This document shows positions 22,910-31,641 of a stretch of 64,000 nt of DNA, in pieces. Origin of the DNA: Actinomycetota bacterium (GTDB taxonomy: Bacteria > Actinomycetota > Geothermincolia > Geothermincolales > RBG-13-55-18); assembly GCA_014360655.1 (NCBI GenBank), contig JACIXC010000006.1:102366-166365 (forward strand), read 5' to 3'. Numbering within the stretch: position 1 is the stretch's first letter; every line of letters starts with the position of its first letter. A program made the translations under genes and the position numbers. The notes under the pieces were generated by a model that had not been told where the DNA came from, made no database searches, and saw only the letters and a program-made list of their open reading frames with translations.

Positions 22910-24700
22910 TTACGCGGTGAGCAGCTCGTTCAGCTCCCGCAGGTCCCTTCTCCTGAACGCGCCCGCCGCGAAGCCCACCAGCAGGTAGACGGCGACCAGG
23001 ACCAGCGAGACGAGAAGTGCGTGTCGCATGGAGGAAGCGAAGGATTCCCCTCCCTTGCCCAGCGCGGCGTATAGGACGCCGGAAACACCGTAGAGCGTTC
23101 CCGTGACCAGCAGCGGGGCGCCGGCGAGCCTCAGGAGCCGCGGGCGGTAGGAGAGCTCCCGCGACAGCAGCCAGGCGAGCACCAGGAACACCACGCACTC
23201 GCTGACCAGCACGGTGATCGCCGCCCCCGTGTATCCCCAGAAGGGGATGGTGGCGAAGTCCAGCCCCGCCTTCAGGAGGACGGAGAAGACCACCAGCTTG
23301 GAGATCTCCTTCTGGCGGTCGATGACGATGAAGAAGGGGAAGCATATGGCGGTCATGAAGGTGAAGTTCATGGCCGCCATGGTCAGCCACGCGGCGTGCC
23401 AGGCGGTGACGAACTGGTGTTCCTGGAGCACCAGCACGGGCCGGGCCAGGACGGGCAGTATGACCACCAGCGGGGCTATGAGGAACAGCGCGTAACGCAG
23501 CAGCCGCTCCCATATCTCGCCCAGCCTCTGGGGATATTTTCCAGCCACCCTGGATACCGCCGGCAGGACGGCCATGTTGATGGCCAGGGTGAGGAAGACG
23601 AAGGCCTTGGCGAACATGCCGGCGGCCCCGTAGAGTCCCACCTCCGTGTCGCCCTTCAGCCAGGAGAGTATGGGGATATCGATGCCCGCGTAGACGACCA
23701 CCCCCGTGGCCACCACCGCCAGCGGCCAGGCGCTGCCCAGGAGGTAACGCCACAGGGCGGTGTCGATGGCGAGGAAAGCGAGGCGCCGTGGCGCCGCCTT
23801 CTCCGCGGGCGGCGGGCCCGCGATCCCGGCGGCGGCCGTCGCGACCCCCCTCTCCCCGACGTCCGCAGCGTCCGCCGGGGTTTCCCCGCCCGCGGCGGTC
23901 TCCGGGACCCCCACACCCGCGGCGGCACCCCCTTCCCCGCGCGCCTCTTCCCCGATGGTCGCATAGGAATAATCGGCGAGAAGGGCTTCCACGGGCGCCT
24001 CGCCCCCCATCTCGGGAGCGCGGAGGATGGCCTCCGCCGCGGCGTATGCGCTCGGGTCCACCGCGGCGGCCTCTCGTTTCCTCAACAGGCGCCGGTAAAG
24101 GGGGTAGAGGTGCAGGAGGGAGTAGACGTAGGTGAGGATGTATATGAGCATGAGCCAGACGAGGACGTTGCTCCATCCGGCGCTGATGACGTAGATGCTG
24201 AGCGCCACCCTCAGGACGGCCATGATGAGGTACACGCCCGATACCAGCACCAGCCTCTCCAGGGCGATGAAGTTCTCGGCCAGGGAGTTGGAGAGCGGCT
24301 GTTCCACCAGGAGGCTGAAGGAGATGGCGAAGACCACCCAGAACTTCTCGCCCCCCAGGGAGCCCCCGCCCTGCAGGGCGGTGCTCACCAGGTTGGTCGC
24401 CATGAGCAGGATGAAGGCCGCGCACCCCAGGAGGAGGCGCATGGAGACGATGTTGACGAGGTAGCGGCGCATGCGCGAGTCGTCCTGCGAGATGTCGCGT
24501 ATGGAGATGTTGCCGAGCCCGAAATCCGGGATGACCTGGAAGATGGTGTAGAGGGCGAAGGCGTAGTTGTAGATGCCGGCCCTCTCGGGCCCCAGCTCTC
24601 GGTTGATCATGACGGCGAGGAGGAAGGTCAGCCCCGAGGTGACCACCTTCGCCGCCACCAGGGCGGCCGTGTTCCTGGTGAGGCGGCCTACTCTCTCCAA
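22910..24700 (-). CDS. Polysaccharide flippase (Wzx/MOP superfamily) with large internal insert
   Basis: This 596-residue protein has about twelve to fourteen hydrophobic segments in the MOP flippase pattern, starting ERVGRLTRNTAALVAAKVVTSG with VIPDFGLGNISIRDIS after the second helix. It would flip undecaprenyl-linked repeat units. An unusual Ala/Gly/Glu-rich soluble stretch of about 90 residues (about 215-305) lies after the sixth helix, where ordinary Wzx proteins have a short loop. It follows the BY-kinase-like gene and precedes the hydrolase in the minus-strand locus. Confidence 0.9.
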   Translation of the reverse strand: MERVGRLTRNTAALVAAKVVTSGLTFLLAVMINRELGPERAGIYNYAFALYTIFQVIPDFGLGNISIRDISQDDSRMRRYLVNIVSMRLLLGCAAFILLMATNLVSTALQGGGSLGGEKFWVVFAISFSLLVEQPLSNSLAENFIALERLVLVSGVYLIMAVLRVALSIYVISAGWSNVLVWLMLIYILTYVYSLLHLYPLYRRLLRKREAAAVDPSAYAAAEAILRAPEMGGEAPVEALLADYSYATIGEEARGEGGAAAGVGVPETAAGGETPADAADVGERGVATAAAGIAGPPPAEKAAPRRLAFLAIDTALWRYLLGSAWPLAVVATGVVVYAGIDIPILSWLKGDTEVGLYGAAGMFAKAFVFLTLAINMAVLPAVSRVAGKYPQRLGEIWERLLRYALFLIAPLVVILPVLARPVLVLQEHQFVTAWHAAWLTMAAMNFTFMTAICFPFFIVIDRQKEISKLVVFSVLLKAGLDFATIPFWGYTGAAITVLVSECVVFLVLAWLLSRELSYRPRLLRLAGAPLLVTGTLYGVSGVLYAALGKGGESFASSMRHALLVSLVLVAVYLLVGFAAGAFRRRDLRELNELLTA

Positions 24701-24922
24701 TTCACCATCTCCCCCGTTCCTTTTGCCTCCCTTGCTTGCAAGGCGGAAGGAGCGCGGCCGCCCCCGTCACCGGAGACTCCGCCCCGGCCGCGGAGCCACG
24801 TGGCCCACGGGGAGTGGGGTCCGTTGCCCGGGCCCGCGGCCTTCACCCACCGTTCTTCTCCCTCTTGCCGCTCGCCGCGAGCCCCTTCGCGTTTCCTTGC
24901 GCCCCGTGCGTGCCGCCTCGCC

Positions 24923-26899
24923 TCATTCCTCTCCCCTCGGGTGCAGGCGGAGGCGGTGCTTTTCCTTGCGCTTCGGGTCCCTGCCGTTCGCGGCCCCCGG
25001 CCCCCCTTCCTCCCGCGACGCCGTTCCCGCGCCGTTTTTCGCGGCCGACCTCCCCGGTGACCCGGCCCCGGCCTCGATGAGGAGTTTCTGCAGGTGGCGC
25101 TGCGCCTCGGCCTCGCTCATGCCCGCGAACTCCCCTTCCCTGCGCATCATCCTGATGATGGAATCGGTGATGCGCTTCACGCTCTCCTCGCTGATGCGGT
25201 AGCGGCGCAGGAAGGAATGGTAATAAGTGGTAATGGCCGCGGTGGCCGTCTCCCTCACCTCGCGCTTTTCGGAGTTGAGGGCGCGCAGCCAGTTCTTGGG
25301 GATGGGCTCCCCCTTCTCCCCCATGCGCCGGAAGTCCTCGAGCGTCCTGTCCGGCTGCTGCGCCGCACCCGGGGTCTTCTCCCTCTCTTTCGCGGCGCCT
25401 GCGCCTTCCCCGGGGGTCGCGGCGGCCGCGGGTGCGGCGACGGGGCCCGCGGGGGCGGCGACGGCGGGCTTGCGCTCCCGCACGGGCGGACTTGCGGCCG
25501 GTACGGCGGCTCCAACCGCGGGAGCGGCAGGCCGCACGGAGGCGGCGGCACGGGCACGTTCCTTCATCTTGACGTTGGCCAGGGCCACGCCCGAGGGCAC
25601 GATGCCCAGCAGGCGCAGGTTGTGCATGGCCTCCACGGCCGCCTTTCTCGTGCAAAGCCCGCTGTCGATGATGACGAGGCAGGCCTGCGCCTGTGAGGCC
25701 ACCACGGCGGCGTCCATGGAACCCGAAAGCGGCGGGGCGTAGAGCACCACCTGGTCGTAGAGGCTCTCCAGCTCGCGCAGGTTGCGCGCGAAGGAGGGAA
25801 GCGAGAGCAGGTCGGTGGAGTTCTCCCTGCGGGACCCCGATGGGAGCAGCGAGAGGTTGGGGAACTTGCCGGCGATGGCACGGCCCTTCAGGTCGCCGTC
25901 GCCGGCGAGGGCGTCAGAGAGGCCGGGCCTTCCGGCTACGCCCAGTAGTCCGCTGAGGGCGCCCGCCCGCAGGTCGCAGTCCACCAGGAGTGTGTCCCTG
26001 CCGGTGGCGGCGATGCTCATGGCCAGGTTGGCCGCCACCGCCGGGCCCGCCTCGAAGGGGATGGCGGCCACGGCGAGGATGGACCTCGGCGCTTCCTCCC
26101 TGCGGGTGAGGATGAGACCCGAGCGGAGCTCGGAGTACGCCTCCCAGGTTCGGGACCCCTCGCCGAAGGCGGGCAGGAGCTGCAGCGCCTTCTCGCCCTT
26201 TTCACGGGGTAGTATTCCCAGCACGGGGAGCCCGAGCAGCTCCTCCGTCTCCTGTGGCGTGCGGAAATGGGGGTCGAAGTACTCTATGAGCACGGCGATG
26301 GTGAGCCCCAGCAACAGCCCCACGAAGGCCCCCAACCCAAGGTAGACGGCGGGCTTCGGCTGGGTGGGCTTGCTGGGGGGGACGGCGCGGTTGGTGAAGA
26401 CCAGGGTGCCGTTGAGGATGAGGGCCTTGAGGTTCTCGTCGAAGTACTCGTTCGCCTCGCTCTTCAGGGTCTTGAGGGCCAGCACCTCCCCCCAGGTGTT
26501 GGCGATGTCGGCCACGCGGGTGGGGCTCACGTCGGAGACGGTTATCTTTATCGAGGTGGAGTTGGTCTCCGGAACGGCGCTGACCTTGCCCAGCAGTTCC
26601 TCGGGCGTGATGTCGATCCCCTCCTGGGCGAGACGCCTGCTCACCGCCTCCGCCACGTCCAGTCCCTCGGCGTAGTTGGCCATGGAGCGCATGAGCACCA
26701 CGAAGGAGGCCTGGATGGTGGCGTCGGGGAGCTTGGTGGTGGGGTTGTTGGGCGCCATGGCGGAAACCGCTATCTCCACCTTGTAGATGGGGTCCTGCGC
26801 CTGGGTGACGATGGCCGCCACCAGCAGCGAGATGAGGAGCAAAGCGATGACGATCCACGAGCGCTTGACGATGGCGCGACCTATATCCTGGAACTTCAT
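24923..26899 (-). CDS. Wzz/BY-kinase-like chain-length regulator with degenerate P-loop
   Basis: This 658-residue protein has the Wzz arrangement: helix at 14-32, an extracytoplasmic domain, a PPSKPTQPKP segment and a second helix at 185-206. A MinD-like cytoplasmic domain follows (about 255-450). Walker A' LLVDCDLR (304-310) is kept. The Walker A region (residues 280-288, PFEAGPAVA) lacks the GKT/S core, and the usual acidic Walker B is replaced by YAPP. A 70-residue Ala/Pro linker and a helical C-terminal domain (about 525-615) replace the Tyr-rich tail. It probably controls glycan length without kinase activity. Confidence 0.88.
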   Translation of the reverse strand: MKFQDIGRAIVKRSWIVIALLLISLLVAAIVTQAQDPIYKVEIAVSAMAPNNPTTKLPDATIQASFVVLMRSMANYAEGLDVAEAVSRRLAQEGIDITPEELLGKVSAVPETNSTSIKITVSDVSPTRVADIANTWGEVLALKTLKSEANEYFDENLKALILNGTLVFTNRAVPPSKPTQPKPAVYLGLGAFVGLLLGLTIAVLIEYFDPHFRTPQETEELLGLPVLGILPREKGEKALQLLPAFGEGSRTWEAYSELRSGLILTRREEAPRSILAVAAIPFEAGPAVAANLAMSIAATGRDTLLVDCDLRAGALSGLLGVAGRPGLSDALAGDGDLKGRAIAGKFPNLSLLPSGSRRENSTDLLSLPSFARNLRELESLYDQVVLYAPPLSGSMDAAVVASQAQACLVIIDSGLCTRKAAVEAMHNLRLLGIVPSGVALANVKMKERARAAASVRPAAPAVGAAVPAASPPVRERKPAVAAPAGPVAAPAAAATPGEGAGAAKEREKTPGAAQQPDRTLEDFRRMGEKGEPIPKNWLRALNSEKREVRETATAAITTYYHSFLRRYRISEESVKRITDSIIRMMRREGEFAGMSEAEAQRHLQKLLIEAGAGSPGRSAAKNGAGTASREEGGPGAANGRDPKRKEKHRLRLHPRGEE

Positions 26900-27223
26900 C
26901 CCCCGGCCTTTCTCTTCTCCTTGCCTTCCTTACCGGTCACGTTCACACGCACCCGTTCCGACGCGACACGACTCTCGCTGCAGGTATGCCCATGCCCCGT
27001 GCGTCGTGGTATCCCGAGCGCATATCCCGCAAATAGATATATCGGTCACGGGATGCGGCACTTTATCTCAACGGGATACCCGCCCTCGCCGGATGCGTAC
27101 CAGGGTTTATTATAGCAGTCGGCGCAAAGGACGTTTTGCGCGCCCGCGCACGCCGTGCCGCCCGTGGATACGGCGGGAGCCGCGGGCCCCGTTCGCAAGC
27201 TCCCGCCCACGGTATATCCAGGG
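26900..27223. other. Divergent intergenic region, no gene seen
   Basis: This region separates the minus-strand BY-kinase-like gene from the plus-strand glycan genes and probably holds both promoters. No conserved open frame was seen. The operator-like palindrome follows at 27224. Confidence 0.6.
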
Positions 27224-27245
27224 ATATTAACTCGGTTAATATAAT
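27224..27245 (+). promoter_or_regulatory. Palindromic operator over a TATAAT box
   Basis: ATATTAA-CTCGG-TTAATAT (27224-27242) is a perfect 7-bp inverted repeat with a 5-base centre. It overlaps TATAAT at 27240-27245. The -35 region is weak. A repressor bound here would block transcription of the plus-strand glycan genes that start at 27440. Confidence 0.65.
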
Positions 27246-27439
27246 GGGAGATGATGAAAGGCGCCGCGGCACCGCGGTGCGCAAGGGTGGAGGCGACGGC
27301 AGGATACGCCGTGCGCGGGGGGTGCCCCGCGCTCAACGGAAAGGCGTGTTTGTCGATAAATCATTTAGCCCCGGACATCGGCGGTGGCGTTCCCGCGGGT
27401 CCGGGAAGAGGGGGCCCGAAAGAGAAAGGAGCCGTGACC

Positions 27440-28255
27440 ATGAAGGGGGATAAGAAAGGGGATAATCACCTCAACGATTATCTGAAGTTGCTCAGGGGCT
27501 ACGCCTTCCTTGCCCGCAATCTCCTGGGCGGTAAGATCATCAACAACATCCTGGACATCCTGGCCTTCATGGATTACCGCACGCTGATGATCCTCTCCAT
27601 GTGGCATCCCGACCTCACCACCAGGATAAAGCTTCTGCGCAAGCGGGGGGTGCAGATATCGGAGAAGGCCTGGGTGGACCTGGGCGTGTGGATCGAGATG
27701 ACCACCCCGCAACACGTGATCATCGAGGATTACGCGAAGATAGGCTACGGTGCGGTGATCTACGCCCACGATGCCTCGTTCAATTCCGTGGTCGACCTCC
27801 CCATGCGGGTGAGCACCACGCGCATCGGCTACAACGCCGCCGTAGGCGCGCGCTCCCTCATCCTGCCGGGGGTAACGGTGGGGGAGCACAGCGGCGTGAT
27901 GCCCGGTTCCGTGGTCACCAAGGACGTCAAGCCCCTCACCATCGTGGGCGGGGTGCCGGCGGAGGAGATGTTCTCCGCCGTGGACCTGGGGCTCGCCTGG
28001 CAGGAGGACGTCATCGCCCACCCCGAGAAATACTACGACCACCCCAACCCCTACCGGGCGCCCTCCACTCCCGTCGACTACCTGTTGAAGTGGAGAGAGG
28101 CGGGCGTGAAGGTCAGGAGCTGGACGGAACTGCGCACGGGAACGCCCTTCGACCACATCCTGGAGGCGAAGGCGAAGAAGATGTTCCCGGAAGGCGGCGG
28201 GGCGCGGGAAGAGGAAACGCGGGGAGGGGAGGAAGCCGGTGGCGGGGCGCGGTGA
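27440..28255 (+). CDS. Hexapeptide-repeat acyltransferase (LbH)
   Basis: This 271-residue protein has a helical N-terminus (about 1-75) and then left-handed beta-helix repeats: VIIEDYAKIGYGAVIYAHD, TRIGYNAAVGARSLILPGVTVGEHSGVMPGSVVTKDV and IVGGVPAE. Such enzymes usually O- or N-acetylate sugars; one His in AHDAS may be catalytic. I chose ATG 27440 because AAGGAG lies about 9 bases upstream; an upstream in-frame extension is low-complexity. It is first in a six-gene plus-strand run and overlaps the next gene by 17 bases. Confidence 0.87.
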   Translation: MKGDKKGDNHLNDYLKLLRGYAFLARNLLGGKIINNILDILAFMDYRTLMILSMWHPDLTTRIKLLRKRGVQISEKAWVDLGVWIEMTTPQHVIIEDYAKIGYGAVIYAHDASFNSVVDLPMRVSTTRIGYNAAVGARSLILPGVTVGEHSGVMPGSVVTKDVKPLTIVGGVPAEEMFSAVDLGLAWQEDVIAHPEKYYDHPNPYRAPSTPVDYLLKWREAGVKVRSWTELRTGTPFDHILEAKAKKMFPEGGGAREEETRGGEEAGGGAR

Positions 28256-28955
28256 TCGTCAACCCGCCTCCTCCGGGGACGGCGGGGCCGGGAGAGGGGC
28301 CAGGAGAGAAGGCGTCCCTTACGACGAGGGCTACTACCGTTACCGCGAGTCCACGCGGGATTTCCGCATCGAGGTGGAGCTCCTCTACCGCCTGCTGCGC
28401 CCGCAGCCGGGGAGCCGTATCCTCGAGGTGGGCTGCGGCGGCGGCGCCCTCCTCTCCTTCCTGGAGGGAAAGGGGCACGAGGTGGTGGGGGTGGACATCC
28501 TGGAGGAGGCGGTGCGCCTGGCGCGGACGGCCGCCCCTTCCAGCCGGGTGATACGGGCGCGGGCGGAGGAGCTGCCCTTCGCGGACGCCTCCTTCGACCG
28601 CGTCGTCAGCCATCACCTGGTGGAGCATCTCGAGGACCTGGCGGCGGGACTGTCGGAATGGAGGAGGGTTCTCCGCCCCGGGGGTCTTCTCGCCGTGTGC
28701 ACCCCCAACCGCCTCTATCCCAGCCCGCGCATCTTCGAGGACCCGGGCCACGTGCACGTCTACGACGGGAAGGAGTTGAGGCGGGCGGTGGAAGCGGCAG
28801 GGCTGGAGGTGGAGAGGTGCTTCACGGTCTTCCCCCATCTCCTGAGAGACCGCGTGAGCGTGGCGGTGGGCGTTCCCCTCTACCGTGTGTTCTCCGGCCT
28901 GCCCTGGTTCAGGGAGAGGGGCCGCAGCCTGCTCCTCTCCGCCCGCAGGGGGTGA
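28239..28955 (+). CDS. Class I SAM-dependent methyltransferase
   Basis: This 238-residue protein has the SAM-binding motif ILEVGCGGGALLSFLEGKG, GVDILEEAV, LPFADASFDRVVSHHLVEHL and RVLRPGG, matching Methyltransf_11 members. Its start GTG 28239 lies inside the preceding acyltransferase gene, which favours translational coupling. Placed between an acyltransferase and glycosyltransferases, it probably methylates a glycan residue or a lipid-linked intermediate. The substrate cannot be told from sequence. Confidence 0.88.
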   Translation: MAGRGDRQPASSGDGGAGRGARREGVPYDEGYYRYRESTRDFRIEVELLYRLLRPQPGSRILEVGCGGGALLSFLEGKGHEVVGVDILEEAVRLARTAAPSSRVIRARAEELPFADASFDRVVSHHLVEHLEDLAAGLSEWRRVLRPGGLLAVCTPNRLYPSPRIFEDPGHVHVYDGKELRRAVEAAGLEVERCFTVFPHLLRDRVSVAVGVPLYRVFSGLPWFRERGRSLLLSARRG

Positions 28956-28964
28956 GACGCCGCC

Positions 28965-30173
28965 ATGGCACCCTGCCGCCTGCTGGTCGTGAACCACGCC
29001 GTGGAGATAGGGGGGGCGGAGCGCGTCCTGCTGCGCTTTCTCGCCCACCTGGACCGCGGGAGCTTCGAGCCCTCGCTGGCCTGCCCGCGACGCGGCCCCC
29101 TGGTGGAGGAGGCGGAGGGCATGGGGTTCCGCGTTCACCTGGGATTTCCTTCCAGGCGGCTCCTGCAGGTGAAAAGGAGGTCGCTGGGGGAGAAGCGGTG
29201 GGCCGTCCTCGCCTATCCCTGGGACTTCACGCGCACGGTGGTCGGGCTGTCCTCGCTGATAAGGAAGGAGGGGTACGACCTGGTGCTAACCAACAGCGCC
29301 AAGGCGGACATCTACGGCAGCCTGGCCGGTTGGCTGGCGCGAAGGCCGGTGGTCTGGAGGTTGCACGACATCGTGGACGAGCGCGCCTTCAGCCGCCTGA
29401 ACCTCCTGCTCTTCCGCATTTTCGCCTCCCTCTTCGCCGCGCGTGTCCTGGCGGTTTCCGAGGCCTCGCGCCGTGCCCTCGTCTCCCTGGGGGTGGCGGA
29501 GGAGAAGGTGGTGACCGTCCACAACGGCGTGGAGGAGGCGAGGGTGCCGCGCGCGCGGAGGGAGGGGGCAAGGGAGGAGTGGGGCATCCCCGCGGACGCT
29601 CCCCTGGTCGGCATGGTGGGACGGCTGGTGGACTGGAAAGGGCCGGACGTTTTCCTGAAGGCCGCGGCGGAGGTGTCCCGGCGTTTGCCGGAAGCGCGCT
29701 TCATGCTCGTGGGGGACGCCGTCTTCGGCGAGCGGGCCTACCTCGAGGAGCTCAGGGAGACGGCGCGCGGGCTGGGACTGGCCGAGAAGGCCGTCTTCAC
29801 CGGTTTCCGGGAAGACGTGCTGGAGATAATGTCCTCCTTCGACGTGCTGGTGCACGCCTCCATTCTTCCCGACCCCCTGCCCACGGTGCTCCTCGAGGCC
29901 ATGTCCCTGGGGCTGCCGGTGGTGGCCGCGGATGGCGGGGGCGTGCGCGAGATAGTGGAGGAAGGGGTGACGGGGCTGGTGGTCCCCCCCGGCGACGCCG
30001 CCGCGATGGCGCGGGCCGTGTCGTGGGCGCTCTCCCATGCGCGGGAGGCGAGGGAGATGGGGGAGGCGGGAAGGAGGAGGGCGCGGGAGAGGTTCGACCT
30101 CGCCGCGAAGTGCCGGGAGATGGAGGACGAGCTGGCCGCCGTGCTGGAGAGGCGGGGTTCCCGCGGCGCGTGA
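28965..30173 (+). CDS. Family 4 glycosyltransferase
   Basis: This 402-residue GT-B enzyme opens with LLVVNHAVEIGGAERVLLRFL, the GGAER donor-side loop of GT4. Later it shows VVTVHNGVEE, VGMVGRLVDWKGPDVFLKA and SILPDPLPTVLLEAMSLGLPVVA. It would transfer a sugar during assembly of the surface glycan. It starts 9 bases after the methyltransferase stop with GGGGTGA upstream of ATG 28965. Confidence 0.9.
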   Translation: MAPCRLLVVNHAVEIGGAERVLLRFLAHLDRGSFEPSLACPRRGPLVEEAEGMGFRVHLGFPSRRLLQVKRRSLGEKRWAVLAYPWDFTRTVVGLSSLIRKEGYDLVLTNSAKADIYGSLAGWLARRPVVWRLHDIVDERAFSRLNLLLFRIFASLFAARVLAVSEASRRALVSLGVAEEKVVTVHNGVEEARVPRARREGAREEWGIPADAPLVGMVGRLVDWKGPDVFLKAAAEVSRRLPEARFMLVGDAVFGERAYLEELRETARGLGLAEKAVFTGFREDVLEIMSSFDVLVHASILPDPLPTVLLEAMSLGLPVVAADGGGVREIVEEGVTGLVVPPGDAAAMARAVSWALSHAREAREMGEAGRRRARERFDLAAKCREMEDELAAVLERRGSRGA

Positions 30174-30317
30174 TGCGGGCGCGCGTGATGCGGGCGCCCG
30201 GACTCGCCGCGGCGCCACGCGTGGGCGGCATGCGTGCATGGTAAATAATGGCATGGAGGAACAAGGCATGGAGGGCCATGGCATGAAGGGCGCGGGAGAG
30301 GAGTCGGAGGCGGCGAC

Positions 30318-31439
30318 ATGATCGTCGGGGTGGAGGGACGCACCCTGCAGGGCGAGAGGTACGGGGTGGCCAGGTACCTGGTGAACCTGCTGCGGGAGCT
30401 GGTGCTCCTGGAGGGCGAGGAGGAATACGTGGTCTACCTCTCCGGGGAGATCGCGCCGCTGCCCTTTTCGTCCCCCCGCCTGCGCACCAGGGTGCTTTCC
30501 CGCGCGCCGGGGCTTACGTGGAGGCATCTCCGCCTTCCGCTCGCCATGCGCCGCGAGGGGGTGGACCTGCACTTCTCTCCCTCCTATTTCCTCCCCCTCG
30601 TTAAGGTGTGCCCCTCGGTGGTGGTGGTGCACGACCTCACCTTCAAGGTGCATCCCGAGTGGTTCTCCGCCGAGCGGCGCTTCCGCTTCGACGATATCTT
30701 CTGGCGTGAGGTGAGGCGCGCCGAGATGATCATCACCGTCAGCGAGCATTCCAGGGGGGACATCGTGCGGCTGCTGGGGGTGGAGCCTTCCCGCGTGGAG
30801 GTGATCTACGAGGCCCCCGACGCCTTCTTCCGCCCGGTGAGGGACGAGGAGAGGCTTGCGGGGGTACGCTCGCGCTACGGCCTGCGCCCCGGCTTTCTTT
30901 TCACGGCCGGGGCGGTGCACACGCGGCGCAACCTGGAGAGGCTGGTGGAGGCGGTGGCGTCGGCGGAGAGGGAGCTGGGCCGGGAGCTGCAGTTGCTCAT
31001 CCTGGGACAGGCGGCGCCATTCAGCCCCCCGGTGGACATCGAGGGAACGGCGGAGCGCTGCGGTTTGCGGGGGGGCGTGGTCCGCCTGGGATACGTCCCG
31101 GAGGAGGAGCTCCTGCTCCTCTACAACGCCTGCGGCCTCTTCGTCTACCCCTCTCTCTACGAGGGTTTCGGCCTGCCGGTGATAGAGGCCATGGCCTGCG
31201 GGACGCCGGTGGCCTGCTCCAACGTCACCTCACTGCCCGAGGTGGCGGGGGAGGCGGCGGCCTATTTCGATCCCCTGAGCGTGCCGGACATGGCGGCGGC
31301 TATCTCCTCCGTCATCGCCGACGACGCCCTGCGGGAGGGACTGCGGGAGGCGGGAAGGAGAAGGGCGGCGGAGTTCTCGTGGCGGCGGGCAGCGGAGGAG
31401 ACCCTGCGGGTTTTTCGCGAGGCGGCGGGAAGGGGGTGA
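30318..31439 (+). CDS. Family 4 glycosyltransferase (mannosyl/rhamnosyl-type)
   Basis: This 373-residue GT-B enzyme starts MIVGVEGRTLQGERYGVARY and contains VVVHDLTFKVHPEWFS, TVSEHSRGDIVRLLGV, TAGAVHTRRNLERLVEAV and SLYEGFGLPVIEAMACGTPVA, a pattern common in mannosyl- and rhamnosyl-type GT4 enzymes. It resembles the minus-strand gene at 19101-20258 in layout. About 145 bases separate it from the preceding glycosyltransferase, with no gene between. The donor sugar is not predictable. Confidence 0.9.
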   Translation: MIVGVEGRTLQGERYGVARYLVNLLRELVLLEGEEEYVVYLSGEIAPLPFSSPRLRTRVLSRAPGLTWRHLRLPLAMRREGVDLHFSPSYFLPLVKVCPSVVVVHDLTFKVHPEWFSAERRFRFDDIFWREVRRAEMIITVSEHSRGDIVRLLGVEPSRVEVIYEAPDAFFRPVRDEERLAGVRSRYGLRPGFLFTAGAVHTRRNLERLVEAVASAERELGRELQLLILGQAAPFSPPVDIEGTAERCGLRGGVVRLGYVPEEELLLLYNACGLFVYPSLYEGFGLPVIEAMACGTPVACSNVTSLPEVAGEAAAYFDPLSVPDMAAAISSVIADDALREGLREAGRRRAAEFSWRRAAEETLRVFREAAGRG

Positions 31440-31641
31440 GGCGGCGCTCGCGTGGAAGCGCACCTTGTAAGCGCCCCCCGGGGCGTGAAGAATAATGGTG
31501 GAAATGGGTAGGCAAGGGGTAGCGACGGGAAAGGAACGAGGAACGGGGAAGGCGGGAAGGAAGCGTGGGGAGCAAGGTAAGTCGAGGACGTGAGAGGCGA
31601 ACGCGAGGCGGCAGGGACGTGATCCCGGAAAGGAGACGCTG

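Noticed and set aside
20054..23074. Plus-strand open frame of about 1000 codons
   Set aside because: It is antisense to glycosyltransferase, methyltransferase and hydrolase genes with clear motifs; its product is Arg/His/Gly-rich and matches no family. GC-rich third positions keep the frame open.
7598..30253. Shared string ATGGTAAATAATGG upstream of HcyBio and near 30240
   Set aside because: Fourteen identical bases can occur by chance in 64 kb, and the two contexts have nothing else in common.
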